DNA from: DTYU01 sp040756575
GTDB lineage: Bacteria; Bacillota; Desulfotomaculia; Desulfotomaculales; Ammonificaceae
Direction: 5' to 3'
Assembly (NCBI GenBank): GCA_040756575.1
Contig: JBFLYP010000013.1
Location: 1-64,000 of the forward strand
Length of the DNA stretch: 64,000 nt
Shown here in pieces: positions 51,519 to 59,402 of the stretch. How positions within the stretch are numbered: position 1 is the first letter of the stretch; each line of letters starts with the position of its first letter. The translations under genes were made by a program, and so were the position numbers. The notes under the pieces were generated by a model. It did not search any database and was not told the origin of the DNA. It saw nothing but the letters and a program-made list of their open reading frames with translations.

Positions 51519-51566
51519 CACTTCTGGCTGCCGCTTCCAGAAACTTGCAAAGCGAGCACCGCAGCC

Positions 51567-52232
51567 TTAAAGGTTGTTTTGACTTTTTGGCCCTGAGCCC
51601 TCCTTTGAATTGTTCATCATCGACTTCGCCACTGCGAGCAGGTCTGAAACGGGAATCTTATCGCCGTATATTGAGTAGTTCGCTCCCCCGTCATACCAGC
51701 AAATGTATCCGGGTCTTGGAACCTTGCGGCCTTCGATGTCGTTGAAGCCGGGGTCGTCACAGATGGCCTCTATGCCGTTAATCTTGATGATTTTCGGTGT
51801 TCCGTCAGACTTCCAATACCCGGCCACCTTGTCCTCTGCAACCTGCTTGAGATAATTCTGATAATCCGGCGGAGTCTCGTTGCGGCATATGCAAATCTGT
51901 AAACCATTTTCGAAGAGCGCCGTTACGTCTACGATGGGGCGCCCGGCGGGCTGGAAGATGCCGAGCAGCCTTCTACCTAAGGTGTTTGTGGGTTCCAAAA
52001 CCGGGAAATCTACGTTTCGCTGTAGTTCGGCGAAGTCTTTGAACTCTATTTGTCCAAGGTCTCTGAAATGGGCGACCCTTTCTTCGTCGCTCATGCTCTG
52101 CCAGTCCATGTACTGGTGGGCCCCCGGAGAACCGGGCTCGCCGCCGAAAGGCAATTTTGCGTAACAGAAAAGACTTATTGAGATGGCCGCCGCGACAAGG
52201 ACACCCAATGGTAGAAGCACCTTTTTAGTCAT
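51567..52232 (-). CDS. Secreted DUF4367-like protein of unknown function
   Basis: A 221-residue protein with an N-terminal signal anchor (VLLPLGVLVAAAISISLFCYA, the cysteine not in a clear lipobox). The C-terminal part (ICWYDGGANYSIYGDKIP then LLAVAKSM) resembles DUF4367, a domain of secreted sporulation-linked proteins. A cysteine pair LQICICRNE lies in the middle. It follows the other secreted protein by 15 bases in one operon. Function not known. Confidence 0.55.
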   Translation of the reverse strand: MTKKVLLPLGVLVAAAISISLFCYAKLPFGGEPGSPGAHQYMDWQSMSDEERVAHFRDLGQIEFKDFAELQRNVDFPVLEPTNTLGRRLLGIFQPAGRPIVDVTALFENGLQICICRNETPPDYQNYLKQVAEDKVAGYWKSDGTPKIIKINGIEAICDDPGFNDIEGRKVPRPGYICWYDGGANYSIYGDKIPVSDLLAVAKSMMNNSKEGSGPKSQNNL

Positions 52233-52247
52233 GCTTTCAACTCCTTG

Positions 52248-52904
52248 TTAAAGCTGCATGTAACACTCGGTATTTGAAACCTTGTTAAGCCGATAATCGG
52301 GATCATTGTCTTTCCACTGTGACAGGTTCGACCAGGAATACCAGACCCCGGAGCTGTTCCGGTCCTGAAGGCCCCAGAAATGACTGTAATTGGTATCCCC
52401 TGAGTTATTTCTCTCGCTGGATGCCAGAGAGTAACCATATGTGAATTTTCCTTTCAAATCCACAGTGGCCAGCTCGCTCCCGTCTAAGTACCAGCGCCAG
52501 TAGGTGCCGCTATAATGCCTGACGGTCCAATCGTGGTTGGAGTTATAACTTATTAGTCCGCCGTAATGCCTGTGCGTATAGTTCCCATCGAGGCTGTAAG
52601 CGCAAAAGGCGTAAAGAGACCTGCCCAGCAGTGTCCGGTGTACGCACCAGCCGACCTCCGCAAAGTTGTATCCTGTCCCGTTGTGATCTACGTACAGGGA
52701 ACTAACGTGGAAGCTGCCAAGCACCACAGCGGGATCGCTCATCACGTAATTGTGACCGTGAGTTCCAGTCGCCGACTGCCCGAGGGTGCTCGCGTCCCTG
52801 GCGACAACGGAGTACAGTGCGCCTCCCCCGGCCAGCGCGTAGGAAACCGGCAGTGATAACAGAACCAAACAAAGCCACATAACCAAAAGCCCTTTTCCCC
52901 TCAT
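52248..52904 (-). CDS. Secreted protein of unknown function
   Basis: A 218-residue protein with a clear signal peptide (LLVMWLCLVLLSLPVSYALAG, cleavage near ALA-GG). The mature part is rich in Tyr, Trp, Asn, Ser and His and probably all-beta (YWRWYLDGSELATVDLKG), reminiscent of secreted lectin-like or neprosin-like sandwiches, without a recognisable motif. GGGGGGAG precedes the ATG. It is the first gene of a two-gene secreted operon. Confidence 0.6.
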   Translation of the reverse strand: MRGKGLLVMWLCLVLLSLPVSYALAGGGALYSVVARDASTLGQSATGTHGHNYVMSDPAVVLGSFHVSSLYVDHNGTGYNFAEVGWCVHRTLLGRSLYAFCAYSLDGNYTHRHYGGLISYNSNHDWTVRHYSGTYWRWYLDGSELATVDLKGKFTYGYSLASSERNNSGDTNYSHFWGLQDRNSSGVWYSWSNLSQWKDNDPDYRLNKVSNTECYMQL

Positions 52905-53184
52905 GGATTATCTCCCCCCTCGATCTGTTCTTGCCGGTTCCGTCAACGGTTTCCGAAGAGGTATCATCGTGCCTTATCACCCCCTCACGGTTCCGCTTTT
53001 TGCCCACGGGGCTAAGGTGATCAAGCCGGAGACTGAGCAAGGAGGGTTCAGGGTTCTCCCGAGAACAACACCAATGACTGAGGAGCAACAAGTAAGTTAG
53101 AGATGTGGTGTTAACGCCGTTTAGGAAACCGGTCAGCTTCTTGCCGGCAAGTCCAACACTTTATAGCACTTTCCCGTATTTTAC

Positions 53185-53312
53185 AAAAAAAAAAAAAAAA
53201 AAAACGGCATCAAGAGGTGACAAGAATTTTTAAAAAATTGCCGTCACTTTTGAAGGAAAGGCAAGAGTTAGCTACAGCCGGCTTCGGACAGCCTTGGAGT
53301 TAGGCAGGCAAG
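53185..53312. repeat. Poly(A)20 tract and degenerate repeat, copy 2
   Basis: Twenty A residues (53185-53204) lead into a block similar to 46381-46500 (AAACGGCATCAAG, GGAAAGGCAAGAG, GCCGGCTTCGGACAG, GGCAAGAG). It ends near TTCGATAGAATAAAAGG, which could be a -10 region. The flanking 52905-53184 stretch has no supported gene. Confidence 0.5.
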
Positions 53313-53362
53313 AGGTAGAAGGGAGCAGTGACTTCGATAGATTCGATAGAATAAAAGGTGTG

Positions 53363-53600
53363 TTACCCGGCTGGAACCCTAAAGGACCCATTCTTAACGA
53401 GATACCGGTCCGACCTTAGCCGCCATACGACTAAGCAGACCCCGGCCTTTGAAGACCGGGGCCCGCGCTTTTGTTCGTCTTGCTTCTCTACCAACGGGCT
53501 TTCCTCCTGTACCCGCCGAAACCGACATCCCGTGCGTTTGCCGTCAGCCGGCAATGGCGAGGCATCGCCTGCCTTGCCGCTAACGTTTGACATATTATAA
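53363..53600 (-). mobile_element. Possible IS200/IS605-type 3'-end relic
   Basis: Read on the minus strand, GGAGGAAAGCCCGTTGGTAG and GACGAACAAAAGCGCGGG lead into the hairpin CCCCGGTCTTCAAAGGCCGGGG (53440-53461, stem of six). This resembles the C-terminal codons and right-end hairpin of TnpB-bearing elements. No intact tnpB or tnpA is present. The remaining bases to 53852 hold no gene. Assignment is from memory of such ends and is tentative. Confidence 0.35.
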
Positions 53601-53852
53601 ACCGGTGAGATCGCTAGCCCCTGTCAAAGCAATCCCCACATTCAATGATCCATTAAACCCGAAATCCCAAGATCGTTTTTAAAATTTGTCGTTTGTTCCT
53701 GTAAAGAATGTAAAGGTTAGCCCCGGCCAAATTCTCACCGCTACGCAGGACGAGGTGGCTTATAATATTGAAAATTCAGGTTTTAAGCCATCAAATTGGC
53801 CCGTATTTCCATTCGACGCTACCGGAGAAAATAAAAACGGAGGTGTTGCCCT

Positions 53853-54179
53853 TTGCCGAACCAAAAGCGGGTTTTGGTGCCGGAAGCAGCCTCCTCGTTA
53901 GATAAATTTAAAATCGAGGTGGCCAATGAGATCGGCTTACCCACGTACGGACACGCAGCGATCACCCCGGAGAACTACCGCGAGGTACTCCGCCGGATGA
54001 AGTACGAGGTCGCCGGAGAGCTGGGCCTCGACCGCTTCATCCATGAAGGATACTGGGGCGACGTCCCGGCCCGCCTCTGCGGTGCGGTAGGCGGTCGCAT
54101 GGGCGGTAAGATCGGTGGGAACATGGTCCGCCGCATGATCCGGTTCGCCGAGCAGAATTTGGCCCTCCCGCGGTACTAA
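53853..54179 (+). CDS. Alpha/beta-type SASP with a duplicated N-terminal segment
   Basis: A 108-residue spore protein. The C-terminal DNA-binding part (CGAVGGRMGGKIGGNMVRRM then RFAEQNL) is standard. The GPR-site helix occurs twice: KIEVANEIGL near residue 20 and KYEVAGELGLD near residue 53, separated by a Pro/Tyr-rich insert. Start is TTG 53853, seven bases after GGAGGTG. It is about 30 residues longer than the SASP at 32056-32289. A strong terminator follows. Confidence 0.85.
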   Translation: MPNQKRVLVPEAASSLDKFKIEVANEIGLPTYGHAAITPENYREVLRRMKYEVAGELGLDRFIHEGYWGDVPARLCGAVGGRMGGKIGGNMVRRMIRFAEQNLALPRY

Positions 54180-54193
54180 CCGCGGTTTTTTTT
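54168..54193 (+). terminator. Terminator of the second SASP gene
   Basis: CCGCGG (54168-54173) pairs with CCGCGG (54180-54185) across the stop codon, followed by eight T. A strong intrinsic terminator. Confidence 0.85.
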
Positions 54194-54230
54194 AGTTTTG
54201 CTAAGATTTGATGATAATATTTCGTATCCT

Positions 54231-54851
54231 TTAATCTATCTCTTTTAAATGTACGCAGTCGTTAAAGAGAAGCAGCATCGCTCTTCCTTTTTCAAAAACC
54301 TCCAAAATGTTCAAGGCGACGTTATCCTGTTTCAGCCGCCAGTACTGGTTTAGGTCCATGTGCAAAAAGATCCCTATTGCCGCGCGGATGGTTCCCCCGT
54401 GAGAGACAACCACGACCTGTTCCTCGGGGTGGTTGAGCGCAATCTGCTCGATCGCTTTCACCGCGCGGGAACCTACCTCTTCCAGCGTTTCGCCGCCCGG
54501 CAGGCGGGTGGTGTAAGGGGTGTTCCACCAGTGCTGGGATACATCCGGAAAACGCGCCTTGATCTCGTCGCGGGTTAATCCTTCCCACTCCCCAAAGTTA
54601 ATCTCGCGAAGCGCGGGAAGCGGAATGACTGTTCCGCCGTGCGGTTCGGCAATAATTCGAGCCGTGTCGATCGCCCGGCTAAGATCAGAGGCATAAAAAG
54701 CAGCAAACCTTTCGGAACTGAGACGCTTTGCCAAAGCTGCAGCCTGTTTCACGCCCCGTTCGCTTAAACCGATGTCCGTATGACCCTGATACTTTAAGGC
54801 GTGGTTCCAGAGCGTTTCACCGTGACGAATCAGGTAAATCCGGCAACCCAC
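54231..54851 (-). CDS. cobC: Histidine phosphatase, probable alpha-ribazole phosphatase
   Basis: A 206-residue branch-1 histidine phosphatase: catalytic YLIRHGETLWN, then YASDLSRAIDTARII, LREINFGEWEGLT and the second histidine in VVVSHGGTIRAAIG. By itself the family is broad. The gene context (cobD, cobS, cbiB upstream in the same direction) favours alpha-ribazole-5'-phosphate phosphatase of cobalamin assembly. GTG 54851 follows GGAGGAGG. Its leader coincides with the downstream end of the omega RNA element. Confidence 0.8.
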   Translation of the reverse strand: MGCRIYLIRHGETLWNHALKYQGHTDIGLSERGVKQAAALAKRLSSERFAAFYASDLSRAIDTARIIAEPHGGTVIPLPALREINFGEWEGLTRDEIKARFPDVSQHWWNTPYTTRLPGGETLEEVGSRAVKAIEQIALNHPEEQVVVVSHGGTIRAAIGIFLHMDLNQYWRLKQDNVALNILEVFEKGRAMLLLFNDCVHLKEID

Positions 54852-54879
54852 TGAGTTCCTCCTCCGAGAATGCGTTCTT

Positions 54880-55205
54880 CTTCCGTGGGGCGCGGCGATG
54901 AGCTTCGCATTACTGCGTCAGGCTCGCCGCCACTTCTCACTTCCCAATCAGGCCCGTCCGGCTGCGCCTTCCTTGTACTGCTCGCTCCTCACCGCGTTCC
55001 GTTTATGTTACTCTTCTGCATCTAAGTAACCGGCTTACAGGTCTATCCGCCCCTTTTTCATCCTTATAACCATTCCTTTCGCTGCGCTCAAGGCACAAAA
55101 CGTTATGAAAATCTTTTTCAGATTTCGTTGTGCGGCTTGCCGCATGGGGCACTCCCCCCACATTAAGGCTGTTTTCGCTGTGACTTCCTCCAAAATCACA
55201 GGCCA
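54880..55205 (-). ncRNA. IscB-type omega RNA (HEARO motif), standalone
   Basis: About 325 bases between cobD and cobC form a dense series of hairpins on the minus strand: CTGTGA/TCACAG, TGGGG/CCCCA with GGAGTG loop (55144-55163), TGCGGC/GCCGCA (55131-55144), GACCTGTAAGCCGGT with GTTAC/GTAAC (55007-55043), GGAACGCGGTGAGGAG, GGGAAGTGAGAAGTGGC (54929-54945), and a long stem GCGGCGAGC/GCTCATCGCCGC closed by CGCA-GTAA-TGCG (54892-54930). These ordered motifs agree with the HEARO/omega RNA scaffold as I remember it. Omega RNAs guide IscB nucleases with a 5' guide taken from flanking DNA. That guide would be the 16 bases at 55205-55220. No iscB follows; the next gene is cobC. Ends are approximate and the match was not computed. 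Confidence 0.75.
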
Positions 55206-55262
55206 TTGGCGATACAGTCAATGACAGCCGTGTTACTAATCTTCCCGTTCCGAGGCGTTTTC

Positions 55263-56390
55263 TCAGTCACTTCGGCCTCCGGTGCGGAGTACCGACTTCA
55301 GGGCTTCCACCAGACGCTCGTTTTGGCGGCGGAGACGTACTGCCACGCGAATGAAGCCATCGTTCAACCCGGCAAAGTTCCCGCAGTCACGCACCAGGAT
55401 CCGCTTTTCCGCCAACCGGCAAGCAATCCCTCCTGCAGACAGTCCCGTGTTGCGGATATCAAGGAGCAGGAAATTGGCCGCCCCGGCAAAGACCCGCACA
55501 CCCGGTAAACCTCCGAGGGCCTCCGCTAAAAACTGCCGCTCCGTGGCGATTAACTGCCGTGTCCTCCTAATATATTCTTCGTCCTGAACGGCTGCCACTC
55601 CCGCGGCCTGAGCCGGCATGTTCACGTTCCAGGGCGGCGTAAGCGCCTCTACCTTCTCAAGTAACTCGGGTACTGCAACCAGAGCGCCAAGCCGGAGACC
55701 GGCCAGTCCGAAAAACTTTGTGAGCGAGCGCAGAATCACCACGCGGCTGAGCCGGGGGAGAAAACCGGCCGCAGTCAACCCTGCGTTTTCGGGCACAAAA
55801 TCAAGAAACGCCTCGTCTACTATCAAAAACGCTCCTGTACGCTCCGCCTCCACCGCCAACACCGACAGGTCTTCATACGGCATTAGCCTTCCGGTGGGGT
55901 TGTTCGGCTGGCAGAGAAAGAGCGCATCCGAACCCTGCAGCGCCTGCAACAGGTACCCGACATCGATACGAAACCCGTCTTCCGGAGATAAACGCACGGG
56001 ATTAACCGCTCCGCCCCAAGTGCAGACGCAGCGCGCGTATTCGCTAAAGGTCGGGACCGGAATTACCGCACGCCTGATCTTGAACGCGGGCACCAACAGG
56101 TTTATCAGCTCAGACGTACCGTTGCCGGGCAGAACCCGTTCTGCAGGCACCCCGAAGTACCCCGCCAGCGCTTCCCTTAGCTCCCGGCACTCCGGGTCGG
56201 GGTACCGCCAGGAGTCAGCGAGAACCGCTGCCGCGGCTTCCAGAGCGCGTGGGGAAGGGCCGAGCGGGTTGGTATTGCTGCTGAAATCAAGATAATCCTC
56301 TGGCTTACCGCCAAAATCTAATGCGGCACGGTAAATGTTTCCGCCGTGAAGACGTTCTAACCGGCCTGATTTTTTCTCTAAGAATAATAT
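55263..56390 (-). CDS. cobD: Threonine-phosphate decarboxylase-like aminotransferase, no canonical start
   Basis: A PLP fold-type I enzyme that makes aminopropanol phosphate for the cobalamin loop. It has LERLHGGNIYRAALDFGG, DFSSNTNPLGPSP, LPGNGTSELINLL, QPNNPTGRLM, DEAFLDFVPE and the PLP lysine in LRSLTKFFGLAGLRLG. The conserved N-terminal 80 residues lie upstream of the first internal ATG (56150), but no ATG, GTG or TTG exists in frame before them. The only codon at proper distance from GGAGG (nine bases) is ATA 56390, which I use as the provisional start. The gene may use a rare start or may have lost its start. Confidence 0.8.
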   Translation of the reverse strand: MLFLEKKSGRLERLHGGNIYRAALDFGGKPEDYLDFSSNTNPLGPSPRALEAAAAVLADSWRYPDPECRELREALAGYFGVPAERVLPGNGTSELINLLVPAFKIRRAVIPVPTFSEYARCVCTWGGAVNPVRLSPEDGFRIDVGYLLQALQGSDALFLCQPNNPTGRLMPYEDLSVLAVEAERTGAFLIVDEAFLDFVPENAGLTAAGFLPRLSRVVILRSLTKFFGLAGLRLGALVAVPELLEKVEALTPPWNVNMPAQAAGVAAVQDEEYIRRTRQLIATERQFLAEALGGLPGVRVFAGAANFLLLDIRNTGLSAGGIACRLAEKRILVRDCGNFAGLNDGFIRVAVRLRRQNERLVEALKSVLRTGGRSD

Positions 56391-56417
56391 ACCTCTATAC
56401 CTCCGTTAAATGCCAAG

Positions 56418-57158
56418 CTAAAAAGAGATCCACACCCCGGCAGTAAGGACCCCCAGCTCCAGGATCTCGTTGATGGCTCCGTAGGTGTCCCCGGTAAGTC
56501 CCCCAAACCGGCGATTGAGAAAAGCTCCGATAAGAATAACCGCCGGCAGGGCAGCCACGGCCAGTACGGCGCCCGTAAGTCCCCAAAAACCGAAGCATGA
56601 TGCAAGGGCCAAAAGCGTCGCCACCGTTGCCTCCGGCCAACCCGTATAATCCTTGTAAAGCCTTCCCTGCCCCTGGGGCCGTGCGTACGGGAAAAAAGCG
56701 ATCGCCCAGACCATCCCGGCCCGGCTCACCACCGGCGCTAACAAGATCGCCTTCCAGGCCGCCGCCCCCGCAAGCGACTGGAAAAGGGTAAAACGTAAAA
56801 GAAGCAAAGCGGCCGCCCCCATCACCCCAAAGGCCCCGACCCGGCTGTCCCGCATTATTTGGAGGCAGTGCTCGGCATTCCGCCCGCCGAAAGCATCGGC
56901 CGTGTCGATAAGACCGTCAACATGCATCCCCCCGGTCACCACAAGCCCGCCGGCAACCAGCAAGGCGGCGACCACCGGCGGCGGCAAGGACAGGCTGGCA
57001 GCGGAGTATATCGCGGCCAAAACGCCGCCCACCAACAACCCTACCAGCGGGAAGAAAGCCGTCCCCCGCCCGAACAAGACGGGATCAAACGGCATTTTCC
57101 CCACCGGAATTCGCGTTAGATTTTGTACCGCAAGCAGAAAAGAATAGATAAATCCGAT
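56418..57158 (-). CDS. cobS: Adenosylcobinamide-GDP ribazoletransferase, no canonical start
   Basis: A polytopic membrane enzyme that joins alpha-ribazole to adenosylcobinamide-GDP. It has FLLAVQNLTRIPVGKMP, GGMHVDGLIDTADAFGGR with metal-binding acidic residues, MRDSRVGAFGVMG and GLTGDTYGAINEILE. The first ATG (57104) would remove the conserved AVQNLTRIPV start. In-frame upstream codons include no ATG, GTG or TTG before that motif; ATC 57158 stands nine bases after AAGGGGG and gives the usual length of about 246 residues, so it is used here. A TATAAT-like -10 lies at 57186-57191. Confidence 0.85.
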   Translation of the reverse strand: MGFIYSFLLAVQNLTRIPVGKMPFDPVLFGRGTAFFPLVGLLVGGVLAAIYSAASLSLPPPVVAALLVAGGLVVTGGMHVDGLIDTADAFGGRNAEHCLQIMRDSRVGAFGVMGAAALLLLRFTLFQSLAGAAAWKAILLAPVVSRAGMVWAIAFFPYARPQGQGRLYKDYTGWPEATVATLLALASCFGFWGLTGAVLAVAALPAVILIGAFLNRRFGGLTGDTYGAINEILELGVLTAGVWISF

Positions 57159-57312
57159 ACCCGGATACCCCCTTCAAGTTTATTAATTATATCAGCCTCT
57201 GCAAAAACCTTTTTAGTTCGGACGGGAGCCGCCGCTCCTGAGCCGTCACCACTCAGGGGGATGGTTGTCGCAGGATGCTGAATCTTTACCTGCGGAGTGC
57301 CGGGATAGAGCC

Positions 57313-58302
57313 TTAACCGCCCGCCCAACGGTAAATTAACAGACGGGTCACAGCTCCTGAAAGCGCCGCGATTACTGAGACAGCATAAAGCATCCGTACC
57401 GCCCCCGTGATATGTTCCGGTTCAAGCCGCATTACAGCATCACCAATACGCGGCCGCAAGGAAACGACACCCCTGTACCGGGACGGTCCCCCGAGTTCGA
57501 CCCCCAAATGACCCGCCATTGCCGCCTCCGGGATCCCGCTGTTCGGGCTCGGGTGCTTGCGCCCGTCCCGGCGCATCACCCGCCACACCCGGCGCCAGTC
57601 GCCCCGCGTCAAAAAAGCGGCCAACACAAAAAGCAGACCCGCTAACCGCGCCGGTAGAAAGTTAAACAGATCATCAAGACGTGCCGACGCCCAGCCGAGA
57701 TCGCGGTAATCTCCGTAACGGTAGCCAACCATTGAATCCAGGGTGTTTACCGCCCGGTAAGCAAGAGCAAGCGGTGCTCCGCCTATAAATGCAAAGAAGA
57801 GAGGTGCCACGACCGCGTCAACGGTGTTTTCCGCAACGCTTTCAACGGCGGCCCTGGTGACGCCTTCGGCGTCGAGGTCAGCGGTCTCCCGCCCCACGAT
57901 TTCGCCTACCCGCTCCCGGGCCAGTGAAAGGTTGCCCTCAACGAGCGGTTGACGAACAGCCCTGGCCGCTGTGGCCAGGCCTTTTAGAGCTATAGTGGTT
58001 GAAACAAGGTAAACCTCACACAAGAACTCAACTTCTCGGCTTAACCGGTGCATCGCTTCCAGGGCTTTTCCGGCCGCAAGGAATGTGGTAGCGGGAAGTG
58101 TTACGGCGATGATAATTCCGCCCGCCGTGAGGATGACCCGGCTCTTTCCTAACCGCCGGACAAGGCGCTCAAAAAATGAAATCGCCCGGCCGAAGAATCG
58201 AACCGGGTGGGGCAACCAGGCCGGGTCGCCCACAATGATATCAACCAAGAGGGCCGCCAAAGGAGTAACGCAAAACTCGAACTTATCAAAAACCGTAAGC
58301 AT
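57313..58302 (-). CDS. cbiB: Adenosylcobinamide-phosphate synthase
   Basis: A 329-residue membrane protein of the CbiB/CobD family, which attaches aminopropanol (phosphate) to adenosylcobyric acid. Seen: VDIIVGDPAWLPHPVRFFGRAI, ARERVGEIVGRETADLDAEG, ESVAENTVDAVVAPLFFAFIGGAP, and RKHPSPNSGIPEAAMAG with LGGPSRYRG. The ATG at 58302 lacks a strong ribosome binding site. It heads the cobalamin genes on this strand. I see no cobalamin riboswitch in the 118 bases upstream. Confidence 0.92.
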   Translation of the reverse strand: MLTVFDKFEFCVTPLAALLVDIIVGDPAWLPHPVRFFGRAISFFERLVRRLGKSRVILTAGGIIIAVTLPATTFLAAGKALEAMHRLSREVEFLCEVYLVSTTIALKGLATAARAVRQPLVEGNLSLARERVGEIVGRETADLDAEGVTRAAVESVAENTVDAVVAPLFFAFIGGAPLALAYRAVNTLDSMVGYRYGDYRDLGWASARLDDLFNFLPARLAGLLFVLAAFLTRGDWRRVWRVMRRDGRKHPSPNSGIPEAAMAGHLGVELGGPSRYRGVVSLRPRIGDAVMRLEPEHITGAVRMLYAVSVIAALSGAVTRLLIYRWAGG

Positions 58303-58420
58303 CTATGTCAGCCCGGCGCTCAACAATGAGGAAACTTGGTTTACCCGTTAATTCACTTTCCATTTGTAAGACGAAATTTTGCGGCGGTCACCCAAGACGG
58401 TAAACACATACTTCATCCCC

Positions 58421-58843
58421 CTACCGGTCCGGGTTTTCCATTAACTCCTTGACCCGGCAAACCAATTCGTCAATTAAATGTGGTAAAGGTTCGGATCGAT
58501 ATCCCACTAATTCGACCCTTCCGCGCAGCAAAGGGAGGAGTATTTTGGGGGCTTCACTCGCAGCAATTGATTCAGCCATCCGCGGCGTTACTTCTCCGAG
58601 CATCGCATTTGGTATCAAGATGCTCAGCGGGCCGACGATCAGACCGGCTCGCTGTACATTCCAGATCACTGCGTTTTCGCCGCTTGCACCTTCATTGGCG
58701 CCGGCCTTCAACATCATGGCTGTTGCCAGGGCGTTGGTCCCCAAGGCTAAAATTTCCACATCTTCGGGCAGTTCGCGCCGCAGCTTTTCCGTAATGTGCT
58801 TTCCAATGCCGCCTCCCTGCCCGTCAATGACGGCTATGCGCAT
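58421..58843 (-). CDS. DUF3842 family protein
   Basis: A 140-residue protein beginning MRIAVIDGQGGGIGKHI, with a glycine-rich nucleotide-binding-like loop and IWNVQRAGLIVGPLSILIPN. It matches DUF3842, a family confined mainly to anaerobic Firmicutes and of unknown function. ATG 58843 has AAGGGGA upstream; the longer frame adds eight non-conserved residues. Confidence 0.75.
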   Translation of the reverse strand: MRIAVIDGQGGGIGKHITEKLRRELPEDVEILALGTNALATAMMLKAGANEGASGENAVIWNVQRAGLIVGPLSILIPNAMLGEVTPRMAESIAASEAPKILLPLLRGRVELVGYRSEPLPHLIDELVCRVKELMENPDR

Positions 58844-58989
58844 AAACTGTCCCCTTTCAGGCACCAATTATAACACAGGGAGACAAACAAAAAAAGGACG
58901 TTTTTCACAGTCCTATAAGCTGGCAACTTTTGAATATACTTAGAAATAATTCCCAGGCTGTGTGTAAATTTGTGGATAAGTTGGGGGTA

Positions 58990-59262
58990 TTAAGAATTTT
59001 GACTGGTCATCCCAAGCAGTTTAGACTGGAGTTCGATAATTTGCTGGTTCTTTTTTAGAATCGACCGTGCGTAGCGTGCGTTCGCCTGCTGTAACCGGCG
59101 GTTTTCTTTTTCAAGCTTGCTCAGGAAAACGTTCCGGTCGGTTTCCACCCGTTCTAAGAGATGAAGGAGCACCCTCCTGCTTAACCGTGCCTGAGCTAAT
59201 TTTTCTTCAAGATCGCGTACCCGCGCCATCAGTTGCCTGACTTCATCAATTTCCTGGAACAA
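58990..59262 (-). CDS. Small coiled-coil protein of unknown function
   Basis: A 90-residue protein that is almost entirely a coiled coil (VRQLMARVRDLEEKLAQA, RNVFLSKLEKENRRLQQA, ILKKNQQIIELQSKLLG). TTG 59262 follows GGGAGGG at seven bases. I do not recognise a characterised family. It might act in cell-wall or spore structure, but nothing in the sequence shows this. Confidence 0.6.
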   Translation of the reverse strand: MFQEIDEVRQLMARVRDLEEKLAQARLSRRVLLHLLERVETDRNVFLSKLEKENRRLQQANARYARSILKKNQQIIELQSKLLGMTSQNS

Positions 59263-59402
59263 AGTTGACCCTCCCTTTTAAGCTGGTTCCAGGAATAGTA
59301 ATATGCAGAACTTCCTTCATATAGACGCCGTGGCCGATCAAAAAACGGCTCTTTAAAAGTTATACCCAGCGGCTGCACCGCGATCAATTTATCCTTTTCG
59401 GT

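Noticed and set aside
53357..53480. Possible c-di-GMP riboswitch near 53360 on either strand
   Set aside because: Only an AGCCGGGTAAC-like end is present; the GCAAAGCCACGGGTC core is missing and no suitable gene follows.
55029..55060. Similarity of CCGGCTTACAGG to the 3' end of RNase P RNA on the plus strand
   Set aside because: The matching 5' element GAGGAAAGTCC is absent within several hundred bases upstream, and the segment fits the minus-strand omega RNA motif instead.
55003..55221. 72-codon open frame on the minus strand between cobD and cobC
   Set aside because: It runs through the hairpins of the proposed omega RNA and has no protein-like pattern or clear ribosome binding site.
58303..58420. 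Cobalamin riboswitch before cbiB
   Set aside because: No B12-box-like sequence is seen and the space is too short for the aptamer.
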